Shown: positions 25,168-33,594 of the stretch, one piece after another
Numbering within the stretch: position 1 is the first letter of the stretch
Layout: every line of letters begins with the position of its first letter
NCBI RefSeq assembly: GCF_025195125.1
Contig: NZ_JAMGSL010000008.1
Coordinates: 290,707-354,706, forward strand
Origin: Streptomyces sp. Je 1-79
GTDB lineage: Bacteria > Actinomycetota > Actinomycetes > Streptomycetales > Streptomycetaceae
DNA length: 64,000 bases
Direction: 5' to 3'
Notes under the pieces: model-generated
What the model was told of the DNA's origin: nothing
What the model saw: the letters and a program-made list of their open reading frames with translations, nothing else
Databases searched by the model: none
Made by a program: the position numbers and the translations under genes

Positions 25168-25854
25168 ATGGACATATCAGGGACGCGGCTCAGAGGGCTG
25201 CGGGCGGCGCTCTTCACGGCACTGGTCGTGACGCTGTCCGTCGGCTCCCACGTGCTGCTCTCCCGGGTGCCGCTGCCCCTGATGACCGTGGGGCTGCTCT
25301 CGGCCGGTGTCTTCGCCGTGGCGTACGCGCTGGCCGGCCGGGAGCGGGGGTTCTGGCCGATCGCCGGGCTGCTCGTCCCGTTGGAGCTGGCGGCCGACAC
25401 GCTCTTCACCGCCGGCCAGGCGGTCTGTTACGGCCCGTCCGGCGGGCCGATAGCCGGTTCGCTGCGCGCGGTGGGCGTGGACGTGCTGTGCGGCGGCGCC
25501 GTCGGCACCCCGCTGCCGGGCGTCGCCGCCCCCGAGAGCGGGACCGCGGCCGCCCTGCTGAGCTCACCCGCCCCGGCCCTGCCGTGGCTGCTGCTCGCCG
25601 CCCATGTGTCGGTCGGCCTCTTCGCGGCGGCCTGGCTGCGGCACGGTGAGCGTGCGCTCGCCCGACTGCTCACCGCAGTGGCGGCCCTGGCCTTCCGGCC
25701 CCTGATGCTCGTCGTCGCGCTCTTCGGCACCCCCCGCCGGGTGCCCGGGCGCCTCGGCCGCCCCTCGGACCGGCCGCGCCGGTCCCGTTCCCGCCTTCTC
25801 GTGCACTCCGTCGGACGGCGGGGACCGCCGCGCTCGGGCCTCGTACTCGCCTGA
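25168..25854 (+). CDS. Membrane protein of unknown function, upstream of a DsbA-like gene
   Basis: A 228-residue protein with about five hydrophobic helices (LFTALVVTLSVGSHVLL, LMTVGLLSAGVFAVAYALA, FWPIAGLLVPLELAADTLF, LPWLLLAAHVSVGLFAAAW and LAFRPLMLVVALFG) and a basic Arg-rich tail of about 45 residues. Two Cys residues (CYGPSGGP and VLCGG) lie in the loop after helix 3. It begins 63 bases after the DUF2252 stop, and the thioredoxin-fold gene follows 62 bases on, so a shared role in envelope redox chemistry is possible but unproven. Confidence 0.75.
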   Translation: MDISGTRLRGLRAALFTALVVTLSVGSHVLLSRVPLPLMTVGLLSAGVFAVAYALAGRERGFWPIAGLLVPLELAADTLFTAGQAVCYGPSGGPIAGSLRAVGVDVLCGGAVGTPLPGVAAPESGTAAALLSSPAPALPWLLLAAHVSVGLFAAAWLRHGERALARLLTAVAALAFRPLMLVVALFGTPRRVPGRLGRPSDRPRRSRSRLLVHSVGRRGPPRSGLVLA

Positions 25855-25916
25855 GCCCTCGCAGTCCCCACGTTTCCGCCCCTTCCGGGCTTTCGACTTT
25901 CACGGAGATCACGACC

Positions 25917-26732
25917 ATGAGCGCACGCAACAGCCATGCCAACAAGGCGGCCGCCCGCGAGCGGCTGCGCGTCGAGCGCGAACGCCAGGCCAAGAAGGAG
26001 AAGGTCCGCCGGCAGGTGACCGTCGCCGTGTCGGCCGTCGCCGTCCTGGCGGTCGCCGGCGGTGTCGGCTACGCCGTCGTCCAGGCCAACAAGCCGTCCC
26101 ACTGGGAGGCGGCGGCCGAGGCGTCGAACGTCACCGCTCCCAAGAACACCGAGGGCACGAACGGCACGACGGTCGTCGTCGGCAAGCCGTCCGCGAAGAA
26201 GACCCTGGAGATCTACGAGGACTCGCGCTGCCCGGTCTGCGCGCAGTTCGAGCAGCAGGTGGGCGCGACCGTCGACAAGGACGTGGAGGCCGGCAAGTAC
26301 CGGCTCAAGTACGTCGGCGCGACCTTCATCGACAACTCCGACCAGGGCGAGGGCTCGAAGAACGCGCTCTCGGCGCTGGGCGCGGCGCTGGACGTGAGCC
26401 CCGAGGCGTTCATGAAGTACAAGGCGGCGCTGTACTCCACGCAGTTCCACCCGGAGGAGAGCAAGGACGAGTTCGCCAAGGACTCCTACCTCCTGAAGGT
26501 CGCGGACTCGGTCCCGGCGCTGAAGGGGAACGCCGCGTTCAAGAAGAACGTGGAGAACGGCACCTTCGACGCCTGGGCGATGAAGATGTCCGCGGCGTTC
26601 GACGACAGCGGGGTGACGGGGACGCCGACGCTGAAGATGGACGGCAAGGCGCTGACGGTCCAGGGGAGCCAGAACCCGCCGCTGACGGTCGAGGAGTTCA
26701 ACGCGGCGCTCACGCCGGCGCTCAAGGGCTGA
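25917..26732 (+). CDS. Membrane-anchored DsbA-family thioredoxin-fold protein
   Basis: A 271-residue extracytoplasmic thiol-disulfide protein. A basic N-terminus (residues 1-33) precedes one membrane helix (VTVAVSAVAVLAVAGGVGYAVV, about 34-55), so it is tethered facing outwards. The thioredoxin domain has a CPVC active site (Cys105-Cys108 in YEDSRCPVCAQFEQQ) and the cis-Pro loop GVTGTPTLKMDGK. CPVC is an uncommon DsbA centre and may shift the redox potential. It follows the membrane protein gene and ends 25 bases before a strong terminator. Confidence 0.92.
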   Translation: MSARNSHANKAAARERLRVERERQAKKEKVRRQVTVAVSAVAVLAVAGGVGYAVVQANKPSHWEAAAEASNVTAPKNTEGTNGTTVVVGKPSAKKTLEIYEDSRCPVCAQFEQQVGATVDKDVEAGKYRLKYVGATFIDNSDQGEGSKNALSALGAALDVSPEAFMKYKAALYSTQFHPEESKDEFAKDSYLLKVADSVPALKGNAAFKKNVENGTFDAWAMKMSAAFDDSGVTGTPTLKMDGKALTVQGSQNPPLTVEEFNAALTPALKG

Positions 26733-26757
26733 CACACCGGCGAAGGCCGGTACGGGT

Positions 26758-26779
26758 CCGCGGGAGTTCACTCCCGCGG
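26758..26779 (+). terminator. Intrinsic terminator after the DsbA-like gene
   Basis: Nine-base perfect arms (CCGCGGGAG and CTCCCGCGG) around a TTCA tetraloop, 25 bases beyond the stop codon. Confidence 0.85.
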
Positions 26780-26871
26780 CCCCCGGGGCCGGTCGCCGCT
26801 CCCCCGGGCCGATCGCGACCGTGGGGCGACGAGTGCGCGAACTTTCCGGATTTCGCCTGCCTGTTCGGCAT

Positions 26872-26903
26872 ACTGGTCAGTAATCTGACTGCCCGTGACC
26901 AGT
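26872..26903 (+). promoter_or_regulatory. Probable leaderless phoD promoter with flanking inverted repeats
   Basis: The -10 TAATCT (26881-26886) lies 8 bases before the GTG at 26895 with no ribosome site, indicating a leaderless mRNA. It is framed by two inverted repeats: GTCAG-TAAT-CTGAC (26876-26889), centred on the -10, and ACTGGTCA-N16-TGACCAGT (26872-26879 and 26896-26903), whose right arm overlaps the start codon. Either could be an operator. I do not see the GTTCACC direct repeats of a PHO box. Confidence 0.5.
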
Positions 26904-28544
26904 CGACACATATCCCCTGCCCCCACGCGCCGTACCGTCGTGAAGGCCGCCGCCGTCACGGCCGTCGCCACCCCGGTTCTCGTGGGCGCCGCCTCCCCCG
27001 CGCTCGCGGTCTCCGAGGCCCCCGCCTTCCTGCACGGTGTCGCCTCCGGCGACCCGCTGCCCGACGGCGTCCTGCTCTGGACGCGCGTCACCCCCACCTC
27101 CGAGGCCACGCCCGGTTCGGGCAGAGGCCCGGACGTCCCGGTCGGCTGGGAGGTCGCCGAGGACCGGGACTTCACCCGGACCGTCGCCCGCGGCTCCGTG
27201 ACCGCGACCGCCGCCTCCGACCACACCGTGAAGGTGGACGTCCGGGGTCTGCGCCCGGCGACCGCCCACTGGTTCCGCTTCACCGCGGGCGACACCGTCT
27301 CCCCCGCGGGCCGCACCCGCACCACTCCGGCGACCGACGCGGCCACGCCCGGCGTCCGCTTCGGCGTGGTCTCCTGCGCCAACTGGGAGGCCGGCCACTT
27401 CTCCGCGTACCGCCACCTCGCGGACCGCGCGGACCTGGACGCGATCCTCCATCTCGGCGACTACATCTACGAGTACGCGGCCGGCACCTACCCGGACGCC
27501 CGGTATTCCGTACGGCAGCACGAGCCGAAGCACGAGATCGTCTCGCTCGCCGACTACCGCCTCCGCCACGCCACCTACAAGACGGACGCCGACCTCCAGG
27601 CGCTGCACGCCGCCCACCCCGTGATCGCCATCTGGGACGACCACGAGTTCGCCAACGACGCCTGGTCCGGCGGCGCGGAGAACCACACACCGGGCGCCGA
27701 GGGCGAGTGGGCGGCCCGGGTGGCCGCCGCCAAGCAGGCGTACTTCGAGTGGATGCCGGTGCGCGCCTCGACCGAGGGCACGGTCTACCGTCGGCTGCGC
27801 TTCGGCAGACTGGCCGATCTGCACCTGCTCGACCTGCGTTCGTTCCGTTCCGAGCAGACCGGGATCGGCAGCGGTTCGGTCGACGACCCGGAGCGTACGC
27901 TCACCGGCCGCGCGCAGCTGGACTGGCTGAAGTCGGGGCTCGCGGGCTCGGACGCGACGTGGAAGCTGGTCGGTACCTCGGTGATGATCTCTCCGGTCGC
28001 CTTCGGCTCGCTGCCGGCCCATCTCCTCGCTCCGCTGGCCGAGCTGCTCGGCCTGCCCCAGGGCGGGCTCGCGGTCAACGTCGACCAGTGGGACGGCTAC
28101 ACGGACGACCGCAAGGAGCTGCTCGCGCATCTGACCCAGCGGTCCGTCCGGAACACCGTCTTCCTGACCGGTGACATCCACATGGCCTGGGCCAACGACG
28201 TACCGGTGAAGGCGGCGACGTATCCGCTGTCGCAGTCGGCGGCGACCGAGTTCGTGGTGACCTCGGTGACCTCGGACAACATCGACGACCTGCTCCACGT
28301 GGCGCCGGGCACGCTCTCCGTCGTGGCGGCAGCGGCGATCAAGGCAGCCAACCGCCATGTGAAGTGGGTGGACATGGACAACCACGGCTACGGCGTGCTG
28401 GACGTGACCGCCGAGCAGGCGCAGATGGACTACTACACGGTCTCCGACAAGACGAAGGCGGACGCGACGACCGCGTGGGCGCGTTCCTACCGCACGCGGA
28501 ACGGAACGCAGCACGTCGAGCGGGTGTACCAGCCGGTGCGATGA
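26895..28544 (+). CDS. phoD: Alkaline phosphatase/phosphodiesterase, PhoD family (Tat-exported)
   Basis: A 549-residue secreted metallo-phosphatase. The N-terminus has a twin-arginine signal (TRRTVVKAAAVTAVATPVLV, then an Ala-x-Ala site near residue 38), as expected for PhoD, which folds with its metals before export. The N-terminal PhoD domain (FLHGVASGDPLPDGVLLWTR) and the metal-binding sequences VSCANWEAGHF, ILHLGDYIYEY, IWDDHEFANDAW and FLTGDIHMAWAND are all present. It releases phosphate from extracellular phosphodiesters. The GTG start and upstream -10 suggest a leaderless message. Confidence 0.95.
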   Translation: MTSRHISPAPTRRTVVKAAAVTAVATPVLVGAASPALAVSEAPAFLHGVASGDPLPDGVLLWTRVTPTSEATPGSGRGPDVPVGWEVAEDRDFTRTVARGSVTATAASDHTVKVDVRGLRPATAHWFRFTAGDTVSPAGRTRTTPATDAATPGVRFGVVSCANWEAGHFSAYRHLADRADLDAILHLGDYIYEYAAGTYPDARYSVRQHEPKHEIVSLADYRLRHATYKTDADLQALHAAHPVIAIWDDHEFANDAWSGGAENHTPGAEGEWAARVAAAKQAYFEWMPVRASTEGTVYRRLRFGRLADLHLLDLRSFRSEQTGIGSGSVDDPERTLTGRAQLDWLKSGLAGSDATWKLVGTSVMISPVAFGSLPAHLLAPLAELLGLPQGGLAVNVDQWDGYTDDRKELLAHLTQRSVRNTVFLTGDIHMAWANDVPVKAATYPLSQSAATEFVVTSVTSDNIDDLLHVAPGTLSVVAAAAIKAANRHVKWVDMDNHGYGVLDVTAEQAQMDYYTVSDKTKADATTAWARSYRTRNGTQHVERVYQPVR

Positions 28545-28606
28545 ACTGACCGCATGGTTGATTTTCAGCCATGATCCGGCCTGTTAACAGAAGATCACAT
28601 CGCCAC

Positions 28607-28652
28607 GGCGGGTGGTGAGTTCGGGCGATCGAAACCGGACACACCACCCGCC
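28607..28652 (+). terminator. Long-loop inverted repeat downstream of phoD
   Basis: Eleven-base perfect arms GGCGGGTGGTG (28607-28617) and CACCACCCGCC (28642-28652) with a 24-base loop, about 60 bases beyond the phoD stop. It is probably the phoD terminator, though the large loop also allows a regulatory RNA structure in the leader of the metalloprotease gene. No gene is seen in 28545-28841. Confidence 0.5.
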
Positions 28653-28841
28653 TCCGTTCCCTGTCTCGTTACGTCCGCGTCTCAGACTCCGGAACCGTCG
28701 AAAGATTTTCTTCCCGATGCCCCGGATTGCCCTACGGATGATTGGGCTTGATCCATGCTCATCAACGTCTGACATGGACCCGTAATCTCCCCGCGGTGGC
28801 GAGGAATTACCTCTCCACAAACCCCCCGCGAGGAGTCACCT

Positions 28842-29837
28842 GTGCGTGCTCTTGTTCGTATATCGCCGCGTATGTCACGTCGTCTGCTCGGCACCGCGGT
28901 CATGGCCGGAACGCTGGCCCTGGCCCCGCTCTCCGCCCCGGCGGCCGCCCCCGCCACCACCACCTCGGCCGCCGGCCTCTCCGCCGAGGAGTGCGCGGAG
29001 CCGGCGGACGCCCACTCCGGCGCCCGCAAGGCCCGCGGCGCCGACACCCACGCCGGCGAGCCCAACGAGGTCTCCGCCGCCCAGGCCAAGGCCATGGACG
29101 CGGACCTCAAGAAGAGACTGGAGTCGGTCCGCGCGAGCGGCATGAACGCCACCGCCGCCGTGGTGAACATCCCCGTCCACTTCCACGTCGTCCACAGCGG
29201 CACCACGGGCAAGCTGACCGCCACCGACATCACCAAGCAGATCGCGGTCCTCAACGCGGCCTACGGCGGCCAGGGCAGCGGCAACGTGAACACCAACTTC
29301 CAGTTCACCCTCGCCTCGACCGACTACACGGACAATGCGTCCTGGTACAACCTGGCCTCCGGCTCCACCGCCGAGAAGCAGATGAAGCAGACGCTGCGCA
29401 AGGGCGGCGCCGGCGCGCTGAACTTCTACACGGCCAAGCTCAGCGGCGGTCTGCTCGGCTGGGCGACCTTCCCGTCCTCGTACAGCTCCAGCCCCTCCAT
29501 GGACGGCGTGGTCGTCCTCGACTCCTCGCTGCCGGGCGGCTCCGCGGCCAACTACAACGAGGGCGACACCGCGACCCACGAGGTCGGCCACTGGCTGGGG
29601 CTGTACCACACGTTCCAGGGCGGCTGCAGCGGAGCGGGCGACTCGGTGAGCGACACCCCGGCCGAGAAGAGCCCGGCCTACGAGTGCCCGACCGGCCGTG
29701 ACAGCTGCGCCAACAAGACCGGCGTGGACCCGATCCACAACTTCATGGACTACACGTACGACTCGTGCATGTACCAGTTCACCGCGGGCCAGGTCACGCG
29801 GATGAGCAGCATGTGGAGCGCGTACCGCGCCGGCTGA
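28842..29837 (+). CDS. Secreted zinc metalloprotease, M43 (pappalysin/cytophagalysin) type
   Basis: A 331-residue secreted protease. A Sec signal (LLGTAVMAGTLALAPLSAPAAA) spans about residues 14-36, followed by a possible pro-segment. The extended zinc motif HEVGHWLGLYH has ligands His246, His250 and His256 and catalytic Glu247. The Met of HNFMDYTYDSC is the metzincin-type Met-turn, and paired Cys residues around it (GGCSG, YECPT, DSCAN, DSCMY) suggest disulfides as in M43B peptidases. The GTG start follows GAGGAG. A strong terminator follows. Confidence 0.92.
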   Translation: MRALVRISPRMSRRLLGTAVMAGTLALAPLSAPAAAPATTTSAAGLSAEECAEPADAHSGARKARGADTHAGEPNEVSAAQAKAMDADLKKRLESVRASGMNATAAVVNIPVHFHVVHSGTTGKLTATDITKQIAVLNAAYGGQGSGNVNTNFQFTLASTDYTDNASWYNLASGSTAEKQMKQTLRKGGAGALNFYTAKLSGGLLGWATFPSSYSSSPSMDGVVVLDSSLPGGSAANYNEGDTATHEVGHWLGLYHTFQGGCSGAGDSVSDTPAEKSPAYECPTGRDSCANKTGVDPIHNFMDYTYDSCMYQFTAGQVTRMSSMWSAYRAG

Positions 29838-29852
29838 CCGTCGGTGAGGTGA

Positions 29853-29890
29853 GGAAGGGCGCGACGGGAGAGCCCCCGTCGCGCCCTTCC
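29853..29890 (+). terminator. Intrinsic terminator after the metalloprotease gene
   Basis: Sixteen-base perfect arms (29853-29868 and 29875-29890) around AGAGCC, 15 bases past the stop codon. Confidence 0.92.
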
Positions 29891-29958
29891 GCGTACACCC
29901 CGCGGGCTGCCGTACGCCCTTCAGGCCCGTCGTACGTCCTACAAAGCTGTCGTACGTC

Positions 29959-30528
29959 CTACAGGCTGTCGAGGAACGACAGCGCGATCGCCCACGTCTG
30001 CTCGGCCGCGGCCTCGTCCCAGTCCGGCAGCTCCGGGTCGGTGAACAGGTGCCCGGCGCCCGGGTAGCGGTAGACCTCGACATCGGCCCCCGCCTTCCCC
30101 ATCCCCAGGTACCAGGACGTCAGCCAGTCGTGCGACTCGAAGGGGTCGGGGTCGGCGATGTGCAGCTGTACGGGAAGGTCGTCGACGGCCGCGCTCTCGG
30201 CGATGTCCGAGGTGCCGTGGAGCAGCAGCAGCCCGCGCGCCTTCTCGTCGCCCAGGGCCAGGGTCTGCGCGACCGAGGCGCCGAAGGAGAACCCGGCGTA
30301 GACGAGCCCGCGGTCCGAGTAGGGCGCGGCGGCGAGAACGGCACGCTTCAGCAGCTCGTCCTTGCCGATCGACTCCTGGAGCTCCATCCCCTCCTCGACC
30401 GTCTCCGCGGTTTGGCCCTCGAAGAGGTCGGGCACCCGAACCTGATGCCCGGCGGCCCGCAGCCGCTCGGCCGCGGCCTCCACCGCCGGACGCAGGCCGT
30501 AGGTCGAGTGGAAAAGCATGATGTCCAT
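29959..30528 (-). CDS. Dienelactone hydrolase family protein with Ser nucleophile
   Basis: A 189-residue alpha/beta hydrolase. The elbow reads YAGFSFGASVAQ: a Ser takes the place of the Cys nucleophile of classical dienelactone hydrolase. The acid and base are expected in HIADPDPFE and YPGAGHLFTD. The N-terminus MDIMLFHSTYGLRPAVEAAA matches the DLH family core. The ATG at 30528 is preferred, with AGG 9 bases upstream; an ATG at 30537 has its ribosome site too close. It is divergent from the MscS gene. The substrate is not predictable. Confidence 0.88.
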   Translation of the reverse strand: MDIMLFHSTYGLRPAVEAAAERLRAAGHQVRVPDLFEGQTAETVEEGMELQESIGKDELLKRAVLAAAPYSDRGLVYAGFSFGASVAQTLALGDEKARGLLLLHGTSDIAESAAVDDLPVQLHIADPDPFESHDWLTSWYLGMGKAGADVEVYRYPGAGHLFTDPELPDWDEAAAEQTWAIALSFLDSL

Positions 30529-30583
30529 GCGGTCCATCCTGCCAGCCGGGCACACCGAGACTGAGAACGGAGGCCTCGATCAC

Positions 30584-31720
30584 ATGGACACCGCGCTGCG
30601 CCCACTGCTCGTCGTCGGTGGGGCGGTCCTGCTCACCCTGCTGGCCGGCTGGGCCGTCGACGTACTGCTGCGCCGGGCCGACGACCACCACCACGAGACC
30701 CCGCTCTGGGGACTGCTGCGCCGCTGCCGACCACCGCTCCAGGCCGTCCTGCTCGTCTCCGTGCTCCGCGGCACCTATCGCGAGACAGGGTGGCGGATCG
30801 TCCAGGAGCATGCGGCGGGCATCGGTCAGACCCTGTCCCTCGTCCTCATCGGCTCCGGCGCGTGGCTGGTCATCGGCATCGCCTCGGCCGTGGTCGAGGC
30901 CACCTTCGCGCGGTACGCCTCCGCCACCCGCGACCCGGCCCGGGTCCGCCGGGTGCGCACCCAGGTGACGCTCATCACACGCATCGTGACGGCGGTCGTC
31001 GCCGTGGTCGCCGTGGCGGCGGCGCTGCTGACCTTCCCGGCGCTCAGTACCGTCGGCACCTCGATGCTGGCCTCCGCCGGCATCATCGGCATCGTGGCGG
31101 GCGTCGCCGCCCAGTCCACTCTCGGCAACCTCTTCGCCGGCTTCCAGATCGCCTTCGGCGACATGGTGCGCATCGGCGACACCGTGGTCGTCGACGGCGA
31201 GTGGGGCGTGGTCGAGGAGGTCACGCTGACGTTCCTGACGGTACGGACCTGGGACGAGCGCCGGATCACCATGCCGGTCTCGTACTTCACCGGCAAGCCG
31301 TTCGAGAACTGGTCCCGCGGCGGGGCGCAGATGACCGGATCGGTCATCCTCCACCTCGACCACTCCGCCCCCATCGACGCGATGCGCCAGAAGACCGAAA
31401 AGATCCTGGAGGCCTGTCCGGCCTGGGACCACCGCGACTGGAGCCTGGCCGTCACGGACACCACGCCCAGCACGATCCAGGTACGGGTGGTGGTCACCGC
31501 CAAGGACGCGGACGACCTGTGGACGGCGCGGTGCACCGTGCGGGAACAGCTCGTGGACTGGCTCTCGGAGCGGCATCCGCACGCCCTGCCGCGGATCACG
31601 ACCTCGCAGGCGGTGCCGTCGCCCCGCGAGGCGGGGACCAACGGCCGCCCGCCCACACCTCGCCCGACCCGCGCCGTCGCCCCGGACGGCGACCGCCCGG
31701 CGCGCACCGGCCGCGGCTGA
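30584..31720 (+). CDS. Small-conductance mechanosensitive channel (MscS family)
   Basis: A 378-residue membrane channel. Helices lie near residues 6-26, 80-100 and 125-150; the pore helix and its following segment read AGIIGIVAGVAAQSTLGNLF, then AGFQIAFGDMVRIGDTVVV, the hallmark TM3b-beta domain junction of MscS. The cytoplasmic beta/alpha-beta domain (WGVVEEVTLTFLTVRTWDERRI) is complete. The last 45 residues are Pro/Arg-rich and probably disordered. It should open on membrane tension during hypo-osmotic shock. ATG preceded by ACGGAGG. Confidence 0.93.
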   Translation: MDTALRPLLVVGGAVLLTLLAGWAVDVLLRRADDHHHETPLWGLLRRCRPPLQAVLLVSVLRGTYRETGWRIVQEHAAGIGQTLSLVLIGSGAWLVIGIASAVVEATFARYASATRDPARVRRVRTQVTLITRIVTAVVAVVAVAAALLTFPALSTVGTSMLASAGIIGIVAGVAAQSTLGNLFAGFQIAFGDMVRIGDTVVVDGEWGVVEEVTLTFLTVRTWDERRITMPVSYFTGKPFENWSRGGAQMTGSVILHLDHSAPIDAMRQKTEKILEACPAWDHRDWSLAVTDTTPSTIQVRVVVTAKDADDLWTARCTVREQLVDWLSERHPHALPRITTSQAVPSPREAGTNGRPPTPRPTRAVAPDGDRPARTGRG

Positions 31721-31721
31721 A

Positions 31722-31845
31722 GGGGCGACGGGACACAGGGGCGCGGGACAACAAGGGGGCGCGGGTCACAGGGGGCACGGGACACGGAGACGGGGACACA
31801 CGGGGCACGGGACACAAGGAGGCACGGGCCGGCGAGGCCGTGACA
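31722..31845. repeat. Degenerate short tandem repeats (GGGACACGGGGGCACG-like)
   Basis: The gap between the MscS and antiporter genes is built from imperfect repeats of GGGACACAGGGGCGCGGGACA / GGGCACGGGACAC motifs, almost purely purine plus C on the plus strand. No gene or ribosome site is seen. It could arise by slippage, or act as a purine-rich bidirectional stop between the convergent genes. Confidence 0.65.
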
Positions 31846-31855
31846 CGGGCGGCCG

Positions 31856-33442
31856 TCACCTCATGCTGCGCACGTCCAGCTGGCGCAGCACCCGGTCCAC
31901 CACCTCGGGGTCGGCCCCCGGCTCGCTGCGTGCCGAGAGCACCTCGTGCCGGGCGGCCGACATCAGCTCCCGCTGGATGCGCTGGACGGCCTTGAGCCGC
32001 TCGGCCCGCTCGGTGAAGGCGGCCCGCCGCTCCTCGTCCAGCATGTCCGGGCTGATCCGCGCCCCGATGTCGAACACACCGCGCTGGAGCCGCTCCTGGA
32101 CCTCCTCCGGCAGCTCCTCGACCTCTTCGATCTCCTTCAGCCGCCGCCTGGCCGCCTTGGCGGCGCGCAGCGCCAGCTCGCGCTCCAGGGCGCGCTCGGC
32201 GTCGGTGTCCGCCCGGACTCCGAGCCGTCTGACCAGCCAGGGCAGGGTGAGGCCCTGGAGGAGCAGTGTGGTCATGATCACACAGAAGGCGATGAAGACG
32301 ATCTCGTCCCGGCCGGGGAAGGGCGCTCCGTCGTCCGTACGGAGCGGAATGGCGAGCGCGAGCGCCACCGACGCCACCCCGCGCATCCCGGCCCACCACA
32401 TGACGACGGTCTCCCGCCAGCTGACCGGGATCTCCTCGTCGTAGTCGCGGCGGGTGTGCATCCGCTTCGCCAGCCAGGTGGCGGGCAGCAGCCACAGCAG
32501 CCGTACGCCGATCACCACACCGGCCACGGCCGCGCCCCAGCCGAGCATCTCGCCGAACCGGCCCTCGGCCGTACCGAAGACGTTGTGCAGTTCCAGGCCG
32601 ATGAGCCCGAAGGCGATGCCGGTGACGAGGGTGTCGACGATCTGCCAGAACGTCTGACCGGCGAGCCGGCCCATCACGTCGTCGGCGTCGAGGGCGTTCT
32701 CGGCCAGGTAGAGGGCGACGATCAGGACGGCGAGGACACCGGAGCCCTTCAGCTCCTCGGCGAGGACGTAGGCGACGAAGGGGACGAGGAGGGTGAGCCC
32801 GGTCTGGAGGGTCGCCTCGCCGAGGATGCCCATGAGCTTGTTGGTGAGCCAGCCCAGGACGAGACCGACGACGACGGCGACGACGGCGGAGAGGACGAGG
32901 TCCAGGCCCGCGTCCTGCCAGCTGAAGCTGCCGCCGACGACCACGCCGATCGCCACGTGGTACAGGACGATCGCGGTGACGTCGTTGAAGAGCCCTTCGC
33001 CCTCGAGGATCGAGACGAGCCGGCGCGGCAGCCCGAGCGAACCGGCGACGGCGGTCGCGGCGACCGGGTCGGGCGGAGCGACGAGCGCGCCGAGCGCGAC
33101 GGCGGCGGCGAGAGGGAGGCCTGGGACGAGCGCGTTCGCCATGGCGGCGACGGCGGCCGTGGTGACGAAGACCAGAGCGACGGCGAGCAGGAAGATGGGG
33201 CGCCTGTTGGCCGCGAACTGGCGCCAGGACGTGCGCTGCACGGAGGCGTAGAGCAGCGGCGGGAGGACGAGCGGAAGGATGTACTCGGGCGGGATCTCGA
33301 CGTTCGGTACGAAGGGCAGGAAGGCCAGCACGATCCCGACGACGGTCATGAGCACCGGGGCCGGCAGTCCGAGCCGGTCCCCGAGCGGCACGGTGAGCAC
33401 CGCACCCAGCAACAGCACGAACAACAGGGCCAACTGGTCCAC
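31856..33442 (-). CDS. Na+/H+ antiporter (CPA1/NhaP-like)
   Basis: A 528-residue transporter with about 12 helices and a C-terminal cytoplasmic, charged region of about 130 residues (ERALERELALRAAKAARRRLKE onwards, likely coiled-coil). Core transport sequences are ALGALVAPPDPVAATAVAG and SILEGEGLFNDVTAIVLYHVA, where DP and ND are the conserved ion-binding acids of the CPA1 group, and VVMWWAGMRGVASVALALAIPL. It likely exchanges Na+ or K+ for H+. I place the start at the GTG opening MDQLALLFVLLLG; an upstream GTG at 33547 would add 35 hydrophilic residues. Confidence 0.93.
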   Translation of the reverse strand: MDQLALLFVLLLGAVLTVPLGDRLGLPAPVLMTVVGIVLAFLPFVPNVEIPPEYILPLVLPPLLYASVQRTSWRQFAANRRPIFLLAVALVFVTTAAVAAMANALVPGLPLAAAVALGALVAPPDPVAATAVAGSLGLPRRLVSILEGEGLFNDVTAIVLYHVAIGVVVGGSFSWQDAGLDLVLSAVVAVVVGLVLGWLTNKLMGILGEATLQTGLTLLVPFVAYVLAEELKGSGVLAVLIVALYLAENALDADDVMGRLAGQTFWQIVDTLVTGIAFGLIGLELHNVFGTAEGRFGEMLGWGAAVAGVVIGVRLLWLLPATWLAKRMHTRRDYDEEIPVSWRETVVMWWAGMRGVASVALALAIPLRTDDGAPFPGRDEIVFIAFCVIMTTLLLQGLTLPWLVRRLGVRADTDAERALERELALRAAKAARRRLKEIEEVEELPEEVQERLQRGVFDIGARISPDMLDEERRAAFTERAERLKAVQRIQRELMSAARHEVLSARSEPGADPEVVDRVLRQLDVRSMR

Positions 33443-33594
33443 GGGGCGCCCTCCCGGCCTGGCGGCAGGCACGGTCGATGATCGGGCCTCAACCCTGCCA
33501 CGCGTGGGGCGAATCCCCCCGAACCCCCGTGCGTGCGCCGCTGCCACGGCGCCCCGCGAGCCTCAGGCCCTTGCGGCCAGGCCGGCCCTTGCGG

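Noticed and set aside
26821..26894. PHO box upstream of phoD
   Set aside because: I looked for GTTCACC-like direct repeats and found only a single CTGTTCGGC; not enough to call.
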